Shown piece by piece: positions 1-11,604 of a stretch of 64,000 nt of DNA. Both the position numbers and the translations under genes were made by a program. Each line of letters begins with the position of its first letter. Position 1 is the first letter of the stretch. The stretch is taken from NCBI RefSeq assembly GCF_907164915.1, contig NC_061862.1:61336910-61400909 (forward strand), read 5' to 3'. The notes under the pieces were generated by a model. The model ran no database searches. It had not been told where the DNA came from and saw only the letters and a list, made by a program, of their open reading frames with translations. Source of the DNA: Impatiens glandulifera (lineage: Eukaryota; Streptophyta; Magnoliopsida; Ericales; Balsaminaceae).

Positions 1-358
1 CGTGTGATTACTGTAAACCGTGGACCTGATACAGAACTATTGGTTGCCAATCCAGTTGAACTATCGGGAAAAGGAAGGCCTCGTGTTTTCTATGATGTAA
101 CATTCGCATTGAAATGTCTTGAGATGTGTGTTTTCTCGGTAAGCATTTTTTTCTCCCATATTGCTCTTGGGTTTATAGTTTAAAGCTTACGTAACAATTC
201 TATAAACGCAGGCTGAAATTGGAAGACATTCGGATGCTGACCGTGAGTGGGAAGTTTACAGATTCTTGCTGGATGAGAACTGCAAATTTCAGTTATCTAA
301 TGTGAGGGTAAGAAATCATATTGTTGATAGAGTAAGACGAACGTTAATGGGATGGTGA
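1..358 (+). CDS. ACT domain-containing protein, ACR9/ACR10-type, C-terminal end (partial)
   Basis: The last two exons of a gene that starts before the window. Exon 1-138 is open in frame 1 and ends in TTCTCG before a GT donor; the intron is 139-211 (ends CAG); the last exon is 212-358 and stops at TGA 356-358. The joined 94 residues include ANPVELSGKGRPRVFYDVT and SAEIGRHSDADREWEVYRFLL and end in LMGW. I recognise these as the last ACT repeat and C-terminus of plant ACR proteins, closest in memory to ACR9/ACR10. The family (ACT domain repeat proteins) is thought to sense amino acids or nitrogen state; the ligand is mostly unproven. The gene converges on the H2B gene, with 183 bp between the two stop codons. 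Family call is firm; the exact paralogue is not. Confidence 0.85.
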
Positions 359-541
359 GTTTGCTCTTCTTCTTCTTGTGAATTTGTGACATTTTCTGAA
401 TTGTGAAGTAATATATATATATAAGCTTTTGATTTGGCTAACAGTACTGAATTTAGACTAACAATCAAAGATCAACAACCAACAATTTCATTATAGAATT
501 AACATATCAGTTAGCAAATCAGAACATAAACAATTATGCCA

Positions 542-961
542 TCAAGCACTAGTGAACTTGGTAACAGCCTTGGTTCCTTCGGATACAGCATGCTTAGCCA
601 ATTCACCAGGAAGAACTAGCCTGACAGCAGTCTGGATCTCACGAGAAGTAATCGTCGGCTTCTTGTTGTAGCGTGCGAGTTTGGATGACTCGTGAGCAAG
701 CTTCTCGAAAATGTCATTGATGAAACTGTTCATGATTCCCATTGCCTTGCTAGAGATACCAACATCAGGATGAACTTGTTTCATAACTTTGAAGATGTAG
801 ATCTTGTATGATTCGACACTCTTTTTCGTCCTCTTTTTCTTCTTGTCAACTCCTGTTGAGGTAACACCGTCTTTTGGAAGCTTCTTTCCAGCTTTTGGCT
901 TCTTCTCCGCCGGAACTTTTTCTGCTGTCGCGGCCGGTTTCTTTTCAGCCTTGGGCGCCAT
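542..961 (-). CDS. Histone H2B
   Basis: An intronless 139-aa ORF. H2B pairs with H2A in the nucleosome core in the nucleus. The N-terminal tail (about residues 1-48) is rich in Lys, Ala and Pro, starting [11 protein letters not shown], as in plant H2Bs. The histone fold follows from about residue 50 with the hallmark stretches [29 protein letters not shown] and [17 protein letters not shown]. The C-terminus ends AVTKFTSA and keeps the lysine that is monoubiquitinated in plant H2B (family knowledge). Length is normal for plants (about 138-150 aa). The start is the first ATG, 80 bp downstream of a TATA box. The gene is complete with no lesions, is transcribed toward the left edge, and faces the ACR gene tail to tail. 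Confidence 0.97.
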   Translation of the reverse strand: MAPKAEKKPAATAEKVPAEKKPKAGKKLPKDGVTSTGVDKKKKRTKKSVESYKIYIFKVMKQVHPDVGISSKAMGIMNSFINDIFEKLAHESSKLARYNKKPTITSREIQTAVRLVLPGELAKHAVSEGTKAVTKFTSA

Positions 962-1038
962 TTGTATGAAGTTAGATAGATAGATTGTAGGTGAGAAAAA
1001 CTAATATAAGATGAGTTATTGATGAATCGGATTTCTTA

Positions 1039-1069
1039 TTTATATATGGACAATAGGCTCTCTGATTGG
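1039..1069 (-). promoter_or_regulatory. H2B core promoter (TATA and CCAAT boxes)
   Basis: Read on the minus strand, a TATATATAA-type TATA box lies at 1039-1047, about 80 bp upstream of the H2B ATG, and a CCAAT box (ACCAATCAG context) at 1065-1069. This spacing is usual for plant core histone genes. I looked for the plant histone octamer (CGCGGATC) and did not find a clear copy in the next 150 bp. Confidence 0.6.
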
Positions 1070-1454
1070 TGTATAAAAGAAGAGACGGATTGATGACATG
1101 GCTTCATTTTGAAGCGTTGTTTTTTTTGGATTGATGACATGGCTACATTTTTTATTTATTAAATCTTCCGCATCCCTCAACTAATTTCTTGTAACTACAG
1201 AATTTACAAGTTATTAATTTTATATTAAAATAAATTCATAATTAAACTTAGACATTGTTCATAATTAGATTATTTGGATATTCAAATGACTGTTTATTTT
1301 TGGGTATATAACATATAATAATATTTATTTCATAATATAACATAACATATAGTTTCATCAATTAGTTCTAGATGAAAGAATATAAAGAATTAATTACTCT
1401 GGTATCCCTCTCTGTAAAGTCGTTAAAAACATAAACATGAGTCTCTGTTTTTAA

Positions 1455-1589
1455 TCCACCTCTTCTAGCTTAGCGGCAAAAAGAGGTGGATACGAACCCT
1501 AAGTTCCTGGGTTCGAGCCCGTCAGGCGACAAGTTCTGCGCCTGGTTAAATGATTAAGTGTGTTTGCGGGCTACCCCCATTAATTTTTT
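1455..1589 (+). mobile_element. SINE retrotransposon, intact ends with 15-bp target duplication
   Basis: A 135-bp tRNA-derived repeat. The 15-mer AGTCTCTGTTTTTAA is repeated exactly at 1440-1454 and 1590-1604, which marks the insertion ends. The body carries a B-box-like GGGTTCGAGCCC (about 1509-1520) and ends in a short T-run, the tail type of Au-like plant SINEs (family knowledge). A related copy lies at 38.53 kb, sharing GTCAGGCGACAAGTTCTGCG and the GTTAAAT-TTAAGTGTGTTTGCGGGCTA block, so this is a repeated family and not a chance match. Confidence 0.75.
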
Positions 1590-1772
1590 AGTCTCTGTTT
1601 TTAAATAATTTTTTTTGTAATAATATAAATTTTAAGATTACAAAATTGAATTATATATTGTGGAAATTTTGAAATATCATTTATTTTTAAAATAATTTGG
1701 TCTCGATTAAGAATATCAAATTTTATGTTTTTATGTGTTGTCCATCCTGAGATTAAATGGATAAAATCGTTA

Positions 1773-1776
<4 letters not shown>

Positions 1777-1859
<83 letters not shown>
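1777..1859. repeat. (AT)n microsatellite
   Basis: About 83 bp of nearly pure AT dinucleotide. The surrounding stretch 1605-2283 is AT-rich non-coding DNA with no gene I can support. Confidence 0.95.
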
Positions 1860-1863
<4 letters not shown>

Positions 1864-2283
1864 TATTTAAAGGAATACAAAACTTTTAATTTTTATATTT
1901 TTTCAGACAGTATTTTCACATTAATAAAAAGGGTAAGCAAACCATCAACTTACCAAAAAAGAAAGAAAAAAAAGAAGAGAATATCACACATAAGAAAATT
2001 AACTCTCTCTTCTTCATTTACCTGTGTTAATGTATAATTAACAAATAAATAATCTTTTTAACACCTATAATCTAACAACAATTTCAAAAAAATGATAGTT
2101 ATTAGAAAAATATCAAGAAGAAAGTTAAAGAAAATGATATCTCATTCTTCAATGAATTAAAAATTTTAAAAATTTATCTTCTATTAAATTTTCAACCCAA
2201 AAATGATTCTTGAAAAACTCAATGTCACAATACTCAAATTAGCCATACAAAAACACCAAAGATTACTATATGTATCTTCTTAT

Positions 2284-2363
2284 TGTCCTATAAAAGATTA
2301 TCAATGCAATGAATTCACGAAGATGTCCTATTAAAGATTATCAATGCAATGAATTCATGAAGA
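2284..2363. repeat. 40-bp tandem duplication
   Basis: Two adjacent 40-bp copies starting TGTCCTATAAAAGATTATCA (2284-2323) and TGTCCTATTAAAGATTATCA (2324-2363), differing at two positions. The copies are non-coding. Confidence 0.9.
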
Positions 2364-2544
2364 TGACCATTCTTAATACATTTGATTTTAATAAATTATG
2401 ATGAACTTATTTTGAGTCCATCAAATTTGACATGTTTATATTTTCTTATTCTATTTACAATAAATAGAGCATGTGATTTATTGTCTCCTTTTTTATTTGT
2501 GATTGTTATGAAAGTTTTGTTTTTGTTGCTAAAAAAATGAAGAA

Positions 2545-4328
2545 TTGATCAGTAACGTTAAGGAGATTAATTGTGGCATTAGGTTGGGTGAAGTGGGTAT
2601 TTCTCATATCTTGTTATTTGACCGACGCATTGTGCATGATTGATGCTTTAATGAAAAGTTTAGTGGCGTTAAAGAACGTTCTCGAGAAGTTTAAGAATAA
2701 AATGGGATTGAAAGTTTACAAAGAGAAATCAGAATTTATTTTCAATAGTGAGGCTTCACACTCAAATCCTGGAATATAAGGTGGAGTTTGCTCCTATTAC
2801 ATATCTTGGTCTATCTCTTGGAGGTGCCTCTAGGTGTAGAGAGAATTGGAACAATATTGTTGTCAAAATGGAGGATAAGTTGTCTATTTGGCGAAGTAAT
2901 ATTATCTATAAAAGGGGAGGCTGGTTTTGATTAATAGTCTCATCGTCTTAGTGCTTACCTACATGCTCTCTTTATTCATAATCCCAAGAAAGCGTTGCAG
3001 CTAACATCGAGAGGCTTATGCACAACTTTTTATGGGTACCTCAGAGTCTCATATTACACACTTAGTTTAGTGGAGTAAGATCAAAAAGAGCATCAAGGAA
3101 GGAGGGATATCTCGTCTTTTAATAACGCTCTCCTTTCTAAGTGGTGTTGGCAATATTCGGCTCAAAGAGAAAGTCTATGGGCTAAGGTGATCAAACATAA
3201 GTATGGTGATGACTGGTCTGGTTGGTTCACCAACTGAGTCCAAGGGACATGTGTTTGTGGACTTTGGAAAGTCATTAGTCGCAATTGGAGTGACTTTAGA
3301 GAGAAACCGATCTTTAAAGCTGGTAGTGAAAAATCGGTCAACTTTTGGCATGATTCATGGTGTCGTGATAAATGTTTGACGAAGACGTTTCCAAATTTGT
3401 TCAAAATTGCCACATGTAGAGACAAGTCAGTTCTTGAGATGTTTGTCACCCTGAGAGATAATTTTCAACCCAATATTAGATTTCAAAGGAGACTTGTTCA
3501 CGGTGAGACGATGTTACTTAGGGTTATGCTCAATCAAATTCAAGATAAATGTTTGAATAACGATATTGATGACACTATGGCCTGGAACAATCAAGATTAT
3601 TTTAGCGTTAAACTTTGTTATGACTTAAAAGATACTAAGTCGGGAATTTATTATCCTTAGCATGCATTGTGGAGCGCCGAAACACCATCTAAGATGTCGT
3701 TCTTAGGATGATGTGATATTCGTAGGGGCATCTCTACCGATGATCGACTTCATACTAGAGGGATTATTTCGGTTAGCCGATGTCATTTGTGTTTAAAGTG
3801 CCAGGAGAATGTGTCATACATTGTCACTACGTGAAACTTATTTGAGATTTAGTGTAATGTTTTTTTAGAGTTGTTTAGGTTATGCCAAAGACACTTACTT
3901 CTAGGAAGCTTGGACAAATTTGTGTAACTTGTTGACTTTCGATAATAAGAGGTTCTTTGCCGATCATTATTTGGTGGATTGAGAGAAATCAAAGAGTATT
4001 CAACAAAAAAAAACTTGACCGGTGAGATTACTTCAAAGTTCTTTGATCATCAATGTGACGAAAATTTAGAGTGACAAACCAACTGTTTCAACGATTCACC
4101 TCGTTGATCTCTTTGACGATCTTTAGTGGGGATAATGTGTACAAACTGGTTGGAGAGTAAGTATTCGATGCCATTTGTTTTTTATGCATTTATTTCTCAT
4201 TGCTGCCATTTTTTTCAAGTGTCTTCTTTGTTGTCTTGTTTGTGTTCGTACTCTTTTTTTTTCTTTGTCGATTTTGACGTTTTGCTTAAACAATTTTCCT
4301 TTAATGAAATATTTTTTTAAAAAAAAAG
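2545..4328 (+). mobile_element. Decayed L1-type LINE, 3' part (reverse transcriptase C-terminus to poly(A))
   Basis: A 5'-truncated non-LTR retrotransposon relic. At 2573-2760 the translation resembles the palm end of plant LINE reverse transcriptases: a damaged LLFADD-type box around CTTGTTATTTGACCGACG, then DALMKSLVALKNVLEKFKNKMGLKVYKEKSEFIFN. At 2750-3060 comes the thumb-like region (ITYLGLSLGG, KMEDKLSIWRSN, ERLMHNFLWVP after frameshifts), then WAKVIKHKYGDDWSGW, SVNFWHDSWC and FPNLFKIATCRDKSV at 3180-3430, and a zinc-binding zf-RVT-like end (WSAETPSKMSFLG and downstream) to about 3850. The 3' UTR-like tail is T-rich with TTGTTGTCTTGTTTGTGTTCG and ends in AATGAAATATTTTTTTAAAAAAAAA, a poly(A) at 4319-4328. 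Several frameshifts and stops make it non-functional. The 5' limit is approximate. Confidence 0.8.
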
Positions 4329-4577
4329 GATAAACACAACAAACATGGAAATTAAAAAACAATTTTATACAAAATAAAAAAAAAATGAAAAATATCAAAC
4401 ATAATGTAATTCGTTTACAATCAAGACGAATAATCAATTGAAAATTACCCCACTAATAAAACAAATTTAAACCTTCAATTCAAGTCCAAAGAATCTTTTG
4501 AAAATTTTATAAAATTTGGATAATTCAAATTGCAAATGCACCTCGTTTCAAAATTTAATTTCATCCTCATTTACACT

Positions 4578-5563
4578 TAGGGATGGCAATGGGTACCCGT
4601 ATGCCCGATACCCGTGGATACCCGATAGTCGGGTTCGAGTATTTTAAATTGGGTATGGGGTCGGGGTCGGACATGGGGTATGAGAGAAGATACCCGATCG
4701 GGTACGGGGTCGGGGATGGGGAGTGTGTGAAACCCAAACCCGATACCCGATTATATTAATATAAAAAATAAAATATTTTTTTATTATAGTTTAATGTGAC
4801 ATTTCAAATATCTCATTATTACAAATATCATCATGAATATTTTGCTCTTATCCATACTCCACTCAAACATTATTTCTTTATATTCCCCAAAAAGACATTA
4901 TTTTTTTATATTCCCCAAAAAGTTATTTCTCTCATAATCTTCACATTTTCTTTTAATAACAAGATGTATTTCAATCTCAACATTCTTCATATTCAATCTT
5001 TAACTTTCTTTTAATATTCATTATATTTTCTTCACTCTAGCACAACTAAGTTCTTATTTTTTCAAGATTTTCAACATAAATACATAGGTAAGTAATGTTT
5101 TTGTTTATTTTTTTAACATTCATTCTAACTTTTCTTCACTTTAACGACAACAAAGTTCTTATTCCTTTCAAGATCTTCAACATAAGTCAATATTTTTTTT
5201 TACATTTATTCTAACTTTCTTCACTTTAGCAACAACAAACAACAAAGTTTTTTTTTTCAAAGTCTATAACATAAATACTTAGGTAAGTAATGTTTTTGTT
5301 TATATTTTTTAACATTTCGTTATTAATAATTTTATTATTTATTACAGTTATTATGTTTCTTTTTTTTCAAGTTCTACAAATTTTAATTTTTTAATCAGGT
5401 AATGGGGTACCCGTCGGGGATCGGATACCCGATGAATCGGGGATGGGGATAAAATTAGATATACCCGTCGGGGTCGGGTTCGGGGTCGGGTAGTAAAATG
5501 AAAATCGGGTTCGGGGATGGATACTTCACTACCCGGCGGGTAGGGTACCCGTTGCCATCCCTA
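4578..5563. mobile_element. hAT-type non-autonomous DNA transposon (986 bp)
   Basis: Perfect 12-bp terminal inverted repeats TAGGGATGGCAA (4578-4589) and TTGCCATCCCTA (5552-5563) are flanked by a perfect 8-bp target duplication TTTACACT (4570-4577 and 5564-5571). An 8-bp duplication and TAGGG-type ends are hallmarks of the hAT superfamily. Both subterminal regions (about 4590-4755 and 5400-5550) are dense in GGGTACCCG/GGGTATCGGG variants in opposite orientation, the usual place for transposase-binding repeats. The middle is AT-rich with no transposase, so movement would need a helper. ORFs inside (e.g. 4796-5014) look random. Confidence 0.88.
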
Positions 5564-5571
5564 TTTACACT

Positions 5572-7170
5572 TATGAGATATAACTATGGATGGCATTTCA
5601 AATATTTTTTATTAATATTTCACAACTAGTATTTGGTTGATGTAAGCAACAACCAACAATGAAGTGTACATTGGGCTAAATTGAAAATTAGAAAACTAAC
5701 CTCAATTGTCCAATGAATCAATAAAAAATTTAAAATAATTTTATAACATTTTTTTTTAGCAATTCAAAATTGTAATGCCCACATGTGGGCAGTCCCTGTC
5801 CCCAATTCTATAGGACAAAAAAAACTTATATTTTATTCACTATCGCATGGATATTCTACATGATAAATAATTATTTATTGTTAATAATTTATAAAAAAAA
5901 ATATACACTAAGATTTCATAAAAAAACAAATGTAACTTCTTAATTTAAAAAGTTATAATGTGCTACCTAGGATGAGTATGCTCTAGCCCAAAGGCTAGCT
6001 AAACTTAGTCAAAAGGTTGACCTGCGTGTATCTGCGTGTATCTCCTCTGTTCCAAACTTCCAGTCACAATAGAATAGATGAAATTGATGTTCTATCATTC
6101 TCATGGTATAAGTTGCAATTTTATATAATTTGACAAGGAAAAATGATTTGAGCAACAAAGTTATAACGAAAGTAAAATCAAGAATTTGACGTGCCATGTC
6201 ATATGTGCAGGAAAAATAAAAAACCATAATTTTTATTCTCGAAAAAATAGTCATGTTCGGGAGGAGAAAGGAAAAAAATTAAAAACATTTCAGGAAAATG
6301 ACCATATTGGGGGAGAAGAGAGAAAAATAAATTATTATTATTAATTTTTTTCTGAGAAAATAACAATGTTCGAGAGATTTTCATGTTCGGAAGGAGGGAA
6401 AAAAAATCAAAAAAAATGTCATGTGCGAGATTTTTTGTCCCGAACATGGCCATTTTTTTAATTTATTATTTTTTAAATATATTTTTTGTTATTATTTCTC
6501 TCTTTGGTAAAGTCGCAGATCACGTTAAATTTGTGCCCTTACTTTCGTTCCTAATTTCGTTGTCCCTATCATGACTAATTTGATAAGTGTTACAATATTG
6601 TTAGTCTTTTGTACAACAATAATCCATTCTAATAACAAATTTTGATTTTAGAAAGTGTTAGTTTATGTAATTATTCAATTAATTACAAATGTACAAGAAT
6701 CTGAAAAACATAAAGTGTCGTGCCATCTCCAATAAAAACACAATTAGTAGTTGTTCTATTCAGATTAGGGTTATTGAATTAACCAGGGTAATTATTAAAA
6801 AATATTGTAATGTACTAATTTAACCATTAAAATAATAATTTATGTATTTTCTAATTTACCATTTTGTTTCAGTTAGTTTTGTTTTTATACTTTCTAATTA
6901 AAATACAATGAAATAGTTTAAACAATGAATATCTAAATGTATTGTATTTTTTTCATTAATGTATGTATAGATATTCATTGTTTAGATAAAATGCATAATT
7001 ATTATTTTTATCTAGGTTAAATAAGAACTATTTCATTGTTTGTATTAGGAAAATGTCACTTTGAAAATTAATAGGTGTTAACAAATCAAACCTTGCAATG
7101 TGAGATTCATCTCCAGAAAAGGCTACATTTTTTCTTAAAATATTATGTATGAAAAAAAAATGATTGTCGG
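5572..7170. other. AT-rich intergenic DNA, no gene
   Basis: No coding region I can support. Around 6228-6450 several short related segments (ATGTTCGGGAGGAGAAAGG and variants with CATGTTCGG and A-runs) repeat loosely, as if from an old local duplication. A perfect 17-bp inverted repeat TAAACAATGAATATCTA (6919-6935) and its complement (6968-6984) with a 32-bp spacer could form a hairpin; it may be a MITE remnant, but I see no clear target duplication. Confidence 0.6.
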
Positions 7171-7184
7171 TTAGCCATGACAAA

Positions 7185-8168
7185 ACAATCCAACATACAA
7201 TGTCTTGATTAAGGCATTTTGGGATAAATATATGTTATATCCTATGAAAGATCAATCCAAGAACCACTTTCATACTAAACAAACACTTTGGTCTGAATTA
7301 CGATGGGCTATATTCTAAACTGACCTAGGATGGGATCCGATACGGAATATGATTGATGCGAGCGATAGTTGGTGGGACGAGCGATAGTTGGTGGGACTAT
7401 GTCTGAGTAATTATTTTTGGATTAAACATTTCTTGAATATATAAATTTTTAGATTTTAATATTTTTATATTTATTTTCTACGGAAAAAAAGATTTGTATC
7501 ACTATAAATGAAAGACAATTCCAGACTATGCTTTGTTCGAACATTTTTTTGCTGTGATCGTGCAAATGATAATTATATCCGCTCTCATTTTAAACCTCTT
7601 CCATTTACATCTATTGTCGAAGAGGGATCAAATGACTCCGATAAGTCATTAAAAAATCAATTCATTGACCCTTAAGATGGAATTCGTGTTGAAACAACAA
7701 AATCTATTGTCATGTCTAGTGGTCAAAAAAGGGCAATGTGTTCATCTAGGAGGAGTAAAAGAGCTAAAAAAGATTCCTCAATAAAAAAGACTTGAAAAAA
7801 TATTTGTACATCTCCTATATAGGAATAAACAAATGCAACAACAATCGTCGCCACAATATCGCCGGACATATTTTGATTCAATGTCCTCTCCTTCGATCAT
7901 TTCACCTACTCCAATGAAAAAGTGTTTAGATATTATGCTTGGACAATTATGCCTTTAACGTGGATCTGAAACCTTCCATCACATATATCATATTTTTGCG
8001 GTGAATTCTAATATTATTGAAACTTTCTTAGAGCTTGGAAATAATGAATAAAGATGGAGTTCGATCAAGCACGAGTTTAAAGTTGCAAATATTGTTGACT
8101 CAACTTTCGCACAAAATCACTCAAACATTGGACTTGATGACCTGAATTTTCCACCAACTCAACATTGA
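7185..8168 (+). pseudogene. PIF/Harbinger ORF1 relic (Myb/SANT-like DNA-binding protein)
   Basis: Broken reading frames give, in order, KAFWDKYMLYPMKDQSKNHF, then LGWDPIRNMIDASDSWWDE, PDYALFEHFFAV, a basic stretch SGQKRAMCSSRRSKRAKK, and MKKCLDIMLGQLCL with SETFHHIYHIFAVNSNIIET. This is the order seen in plant Myb/SANT-like (L10-interacting MYB) proteins, which serve as ORF1 of PIF/Harbinger transposons. A 19-bp exact tandem duplication at 7360-7397 (GAGCGATAGTTGGTGGGAC twice) shifts the frame right after the SWWDE motif, and several stops follow. The transposase relic lies 0.75 kb downstream on the same strand, which supports the assignment. The stretch between them (8169-8920) is AT-rich with no other gene. 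Confidence 0.65.
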
Positions 8169-8920
8169 TTTGATAGTTTTATCTCTTGTAGTTTTTGAAA
8201 CTTATGACTTATTTTTGTGATATATGTTACAATTATATTTTTGTATTTATAAACTATAATATCGCTTTTATTTGTGTGATGACATTTATTAGAGTAATGA
8301 TAAGGTGTATTCTTATTTTGTTAAATGAAGGTGAGTTTATTTTAAGCAGTATATTATGTTATGTTAGAGTATGATTATTTGAAATTGATTTATAATAAAT
8401 TAATAATGATATATTAAATGACTGATATAATTAAACAAAAAAAAAATCAATTCACAAACTAATTATTCATCAAATATATATGTATACTACATATTTTTAA
8501 TCTTATTTTTATCTTTAAAATAACATTCTTTTATTCAATTTATTTTTTAGTACAAACATCATCTTATTTTATGAATAAATAACAAATAAGTACATACACC
8601 ATTTAATCCCATGGACAAACAACAATAAAGACCTACATCATTTTATCCTATGGACCAAAAATACATAATATGTACATTTAAAATTTTATCCAATGGACAA
8701 ACAACAATAAGTACATACATTATTTTATCTTATGGACAAAATAAAAACAATAATTGAGTTTTTACTCTATAAAGAAAACAAAAATCTGTCTATCTTTTAT
8801 GACCATATTTTATTCTACACAAATCATAACACATTTCTCTCTCTTCTTTGTTGGATTTGTTTTTTCAAATTTCCTTCTTAATTATTAGTATTTCTAAGTT
8901 GTTTTACAAAATTATAAAGA

Positions 8921-10291
8921 ATGAACAATTTGGATGAATTTGACACGAGTACTTTATCTGATGATGATTTTGTAAATTATTTGGTCGCAATTTGTTTTAC
9001 AACATTTGCGGAACATTATTTAATGAATGAGCAAGTTCAACGTTTACCTAAAGATCCTTCCACTCGTGGTGCTGAAATTGTACAAGTCTTAATGAATAAT
9101 GATAATTCATGTTTTTGAGCTATAAGAATTAATTGTGAATGTGTTAGACAACTGATAAATCGTTGTGTACACATTACAATTTAGTTGGTGGGCGTAAAAT
9201 TTCAATTGAAGAGGAAGTATGAATCACTTTGGTATATTTTGCCCATGGTGGAAGTATGAGAGCGGTGGACATCTTTTTTGGTCATTCGAAGTCTACGATG
9301 TCTACAATAATATCAAAAGTGTTAAAATCATTAATACAACTATACATGGATGAGATGCGGCTCATTGATCAAACACAAGCACATGTCAAATTCACCACAA
9401 CTAACATTCGAAAATTATTTAAGATAAATATTTTGTTATTTTCCATGTTTAGCAATATGGTTCATTTGTTATATATATTATTAATAAAATATTATTTGAT
9501 GTCTTTTCTTTAATAGAATTGTATTGGCGTTATTGATGGCACTCATATATGAGTACATCCTAAGGAAAGCAAGTCACTAAATTGTCGTGGTCGAACTGGT
9601 TATACAACTACAAATTTCATAGCGATATGTGACCACAATATGTTATTTACATATTTTGTCACTGGTGCTGAGGGTTCTATGCACGATTCATCGGTCCTTG
9701 ACAAAGTTCAGAACAATCCAATATATGATTTTCCGCATCCAATACCATGTATGTTATTCACATCATTGTTTCAATTGTGAAATAAAATATGCAACAAAAC
9801 TTTTGTATTATTTTGGTTGGTAAATATTATCTAGTTGATGCATTTTATAAAAACATGTCTGGTTACATGACACCATATCGCCATACCCCATATCACTCGC
9901 ATCAAATTTTTTTCACAACAACAACAATCATATAATGTAAAAGAGGCGTTCAATAAACAACACTCGTCCATCAGATCTGTGATTGAGATAATTTTTGGAA
10001 TTTGGAAAAACAAATTGCACATAATATTTTATTCGGGTTTTTTTCAATGATTTTCAATTGAAAAACAATTTAAATTATTAATGCAACTGCGAGATTGCAT
10101 AATTTTATCCGAAGAAATATGATTGAAGAAATTCCCATTAAATTTGATAGACGTCGAAATGAATGAAGAATTGAGACTACTAACGATTATATATAAGACG
10201 AGGAAGATGACAAATATATTGAACCAAATACCATGAATATTTTTCGACATGAAATTGCCACACAAATTTATTGTTGCACTAATGAATCTTA
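8921..10291 (+). pseudogene. PIF/Harbinger transposase relic (DDE_4 nuclease)
   Basis: Frameshifted remnants of the plant Harbinger transposase. 8921-9118 gives an N-terminal piece (MNNLDEFDTSTLSDDDFV). 9229-9420 matches the helix-turn-helix region (RAVDIFFGHSKSTMSTIISKVLKSL). 9517-9750 holds the nuclease core: CIGVIDGTHI (first catalytic Asp), CRGRTGYTTTNFIAICDHNMLFTYFVTGAEGSMHDSSVLDKV (second Asp in the SMHDS motif). 9830-10010 continues with LVDAFYKNMSGYMTPYR and a VIEIIFGIWKNKLHII-like stretch, and near 10090 ATARLHNFIRRN. There are many stops and frame changes, so it is dead. Terminal repeats and the 3-bp duplication of this superfamily were not found with confidence. 10292-10690 is AT-rich with no gene. 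Confidence 0.78.
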
Positions 10292-10691
10292 ACCTTTAGT
10301 ATTTTTTTATAGTATTATTCTCGTACCATCAAAATAAAAAAAAATAAAAAACGTGCTAATAATAAAATTTTGTTTGATTTTGAATTTATTTAATAATACG
10401 AATTTATTAAATAAAATATAATAAATAAAAAATAATTAATAAACTAATTATAATATTTTTTTTTGTTAAACTAATCAATATAGTAAAATATAATGCAAAC
10501 TAAGCCTTAATAAAAAAAATAAAATAAAAAGAATAATTTTTAATAAAATTTAATATTAAAATATTTAGTATGTAAAAAATAAATTTAAAACTAGAAAGGT
10601 ATTTTAATATTTTGAAAATTATTTTAAGTGATTTGATTAATTAGAAAATTAATTTTGAATAAATTAAATAAAAATTTTTGACTCAAGCAGC

Positions 10692-10700
10692 CTTAATTAG
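10692..10700. repeat. 9-bp target site duplication, left copy
   Basis: CTTAATTAG, identical to 14190-14198 on the other side of the Mutator-like element. Confidence 0.92.
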
Positions 10701-11232
10701 GGGAAATTTGATAATATGACCCTGAAAACAAAGGTATTTTGAAATATAACCTCCATAATAACTTTTTTGTTTTTTAACCTTTTTAAAAAAAAAATTCCAA
10801 TTTTACCCTCAATAACCTTTTTATTTATTTATTTATTTCTTTTTTCTTTTCTTTTTTCTTTCTTTTCTTTTTCCCCCCGACCGTTGCACTCCTCCCCTCC
10901 CCAGACCCTTCTTCTTCCCTTCCGTTCTTCTTCTTCCCTTCCGTTGCACTCCGCCGACGTTCGCCAAGAAGCCCAACCCTTCCAGCCAGCCTCTTCGTCG
11001 ATCGCCAAGCCGAACTTCCAGCCAACGACGATCGCCAAACCTCGGACGATTCTAGCCCAACGATTTGAGGTTAGTTTAGGTTTATTGTTTAGGTTTATTT
11101 TTTAGGTAATCTTAGTTTAGTTTAGGTTTATTGTTTTAAATGCTGAGAATGCTGAGAATGCTGAGATTGATATAGTTTGAAATGCTGAGAATGTTTGTGA
11201 ATGGTTTGTGAATATTTGCTTTGCATGTTTTG

Positions 11233-11318
11233 ATTAGGGTTTTAGGGTTTTAGTTTATTATGAATGCTGAGAATGGTATATTTGATTAGGGTTTTAGGGT
11301 TTTAGTTTAGGTTTAGGG
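11233..11318 (+). repeat. Telomere-like repeats in the left arm
   Basis: Two blocks of GATTAGGGTTTTAGGGTTTTAG plus GTTTAGGTTTAGGG. These are degenerate copies of the plant telomere unit TTTAGGG and contain telo-box-like AAACCCTAA on the other strand. The mirrored copies are at 13583-13668 in the right arm. Confidence 0.6.
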
Positions 11319-11604
11319 CTTGGCGTGGGGGTTGGGCGTGGGGCGTGGGGGTGGGGCGTGAGGCGTGGGGGTTGGGCGTGAGGCGTTGGGAGTGGGGGTT
11401 CGTCGTGGGGCGTAGGGCTTTGGCGTAGGGCGTGGGGCTTGGGCTTGGGGCGTGGGGCTTGGGCGTGGGGCTTGGGCGTGGGGCTTGGGCGTGGCCCTTG
11501 GGCGTGGGGCGTGGGTCTTGAGCGTGGGGCGTGGGTCTTGAGCGTGGGGCGTGGGTCTTGGGCGTGGGTCTTGGGCATGGGTCTTGGGTCTTGGGCGTGG
11601 GGTC
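11316..11604 (+). repeat. G-rich minisatellite, left arm
   Basis: About 290 bp made almost only of GGGCGTGGGGCTT / GGGCGTGGGTCTT variants, 10-14 bp units, very G-rich on the plus strand. Runs of GGGG at short spacing make G-quadruplex formation plausible. The proline/histidine-rich ORFs on the other strand are artefacts of the repeat. Confidence 0.85.

Noticed and set aside
1455..1589. A tRNA gene, because of the GGTTCGAGCCC B-box
   Set aside because: No full cloverleaf; the second copy at 38.5 kb and the target duplication show it is a SINE.
1777..1859. CRISPR-like or centromere-like repeat
   Set aside because: A plain AT dinucleotide microsatellite; CRISPR is not expected in a plant nucleus.
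4123..4437. 104-aa minus-strand ORF and its plus-strand partner
   Set aside because: They cover the LINE 3' UTR and poly(A) tail.
10767..11105. 112-aa ORF in the left Mutator arm (and mirrored ORF at 13800-14123)
   Set aside because: Low-complexity Phe/Leu then Ser/Pro from the pyrimidine-rich leader; it may be a captured 5' UTR, but there is no protein evidence.
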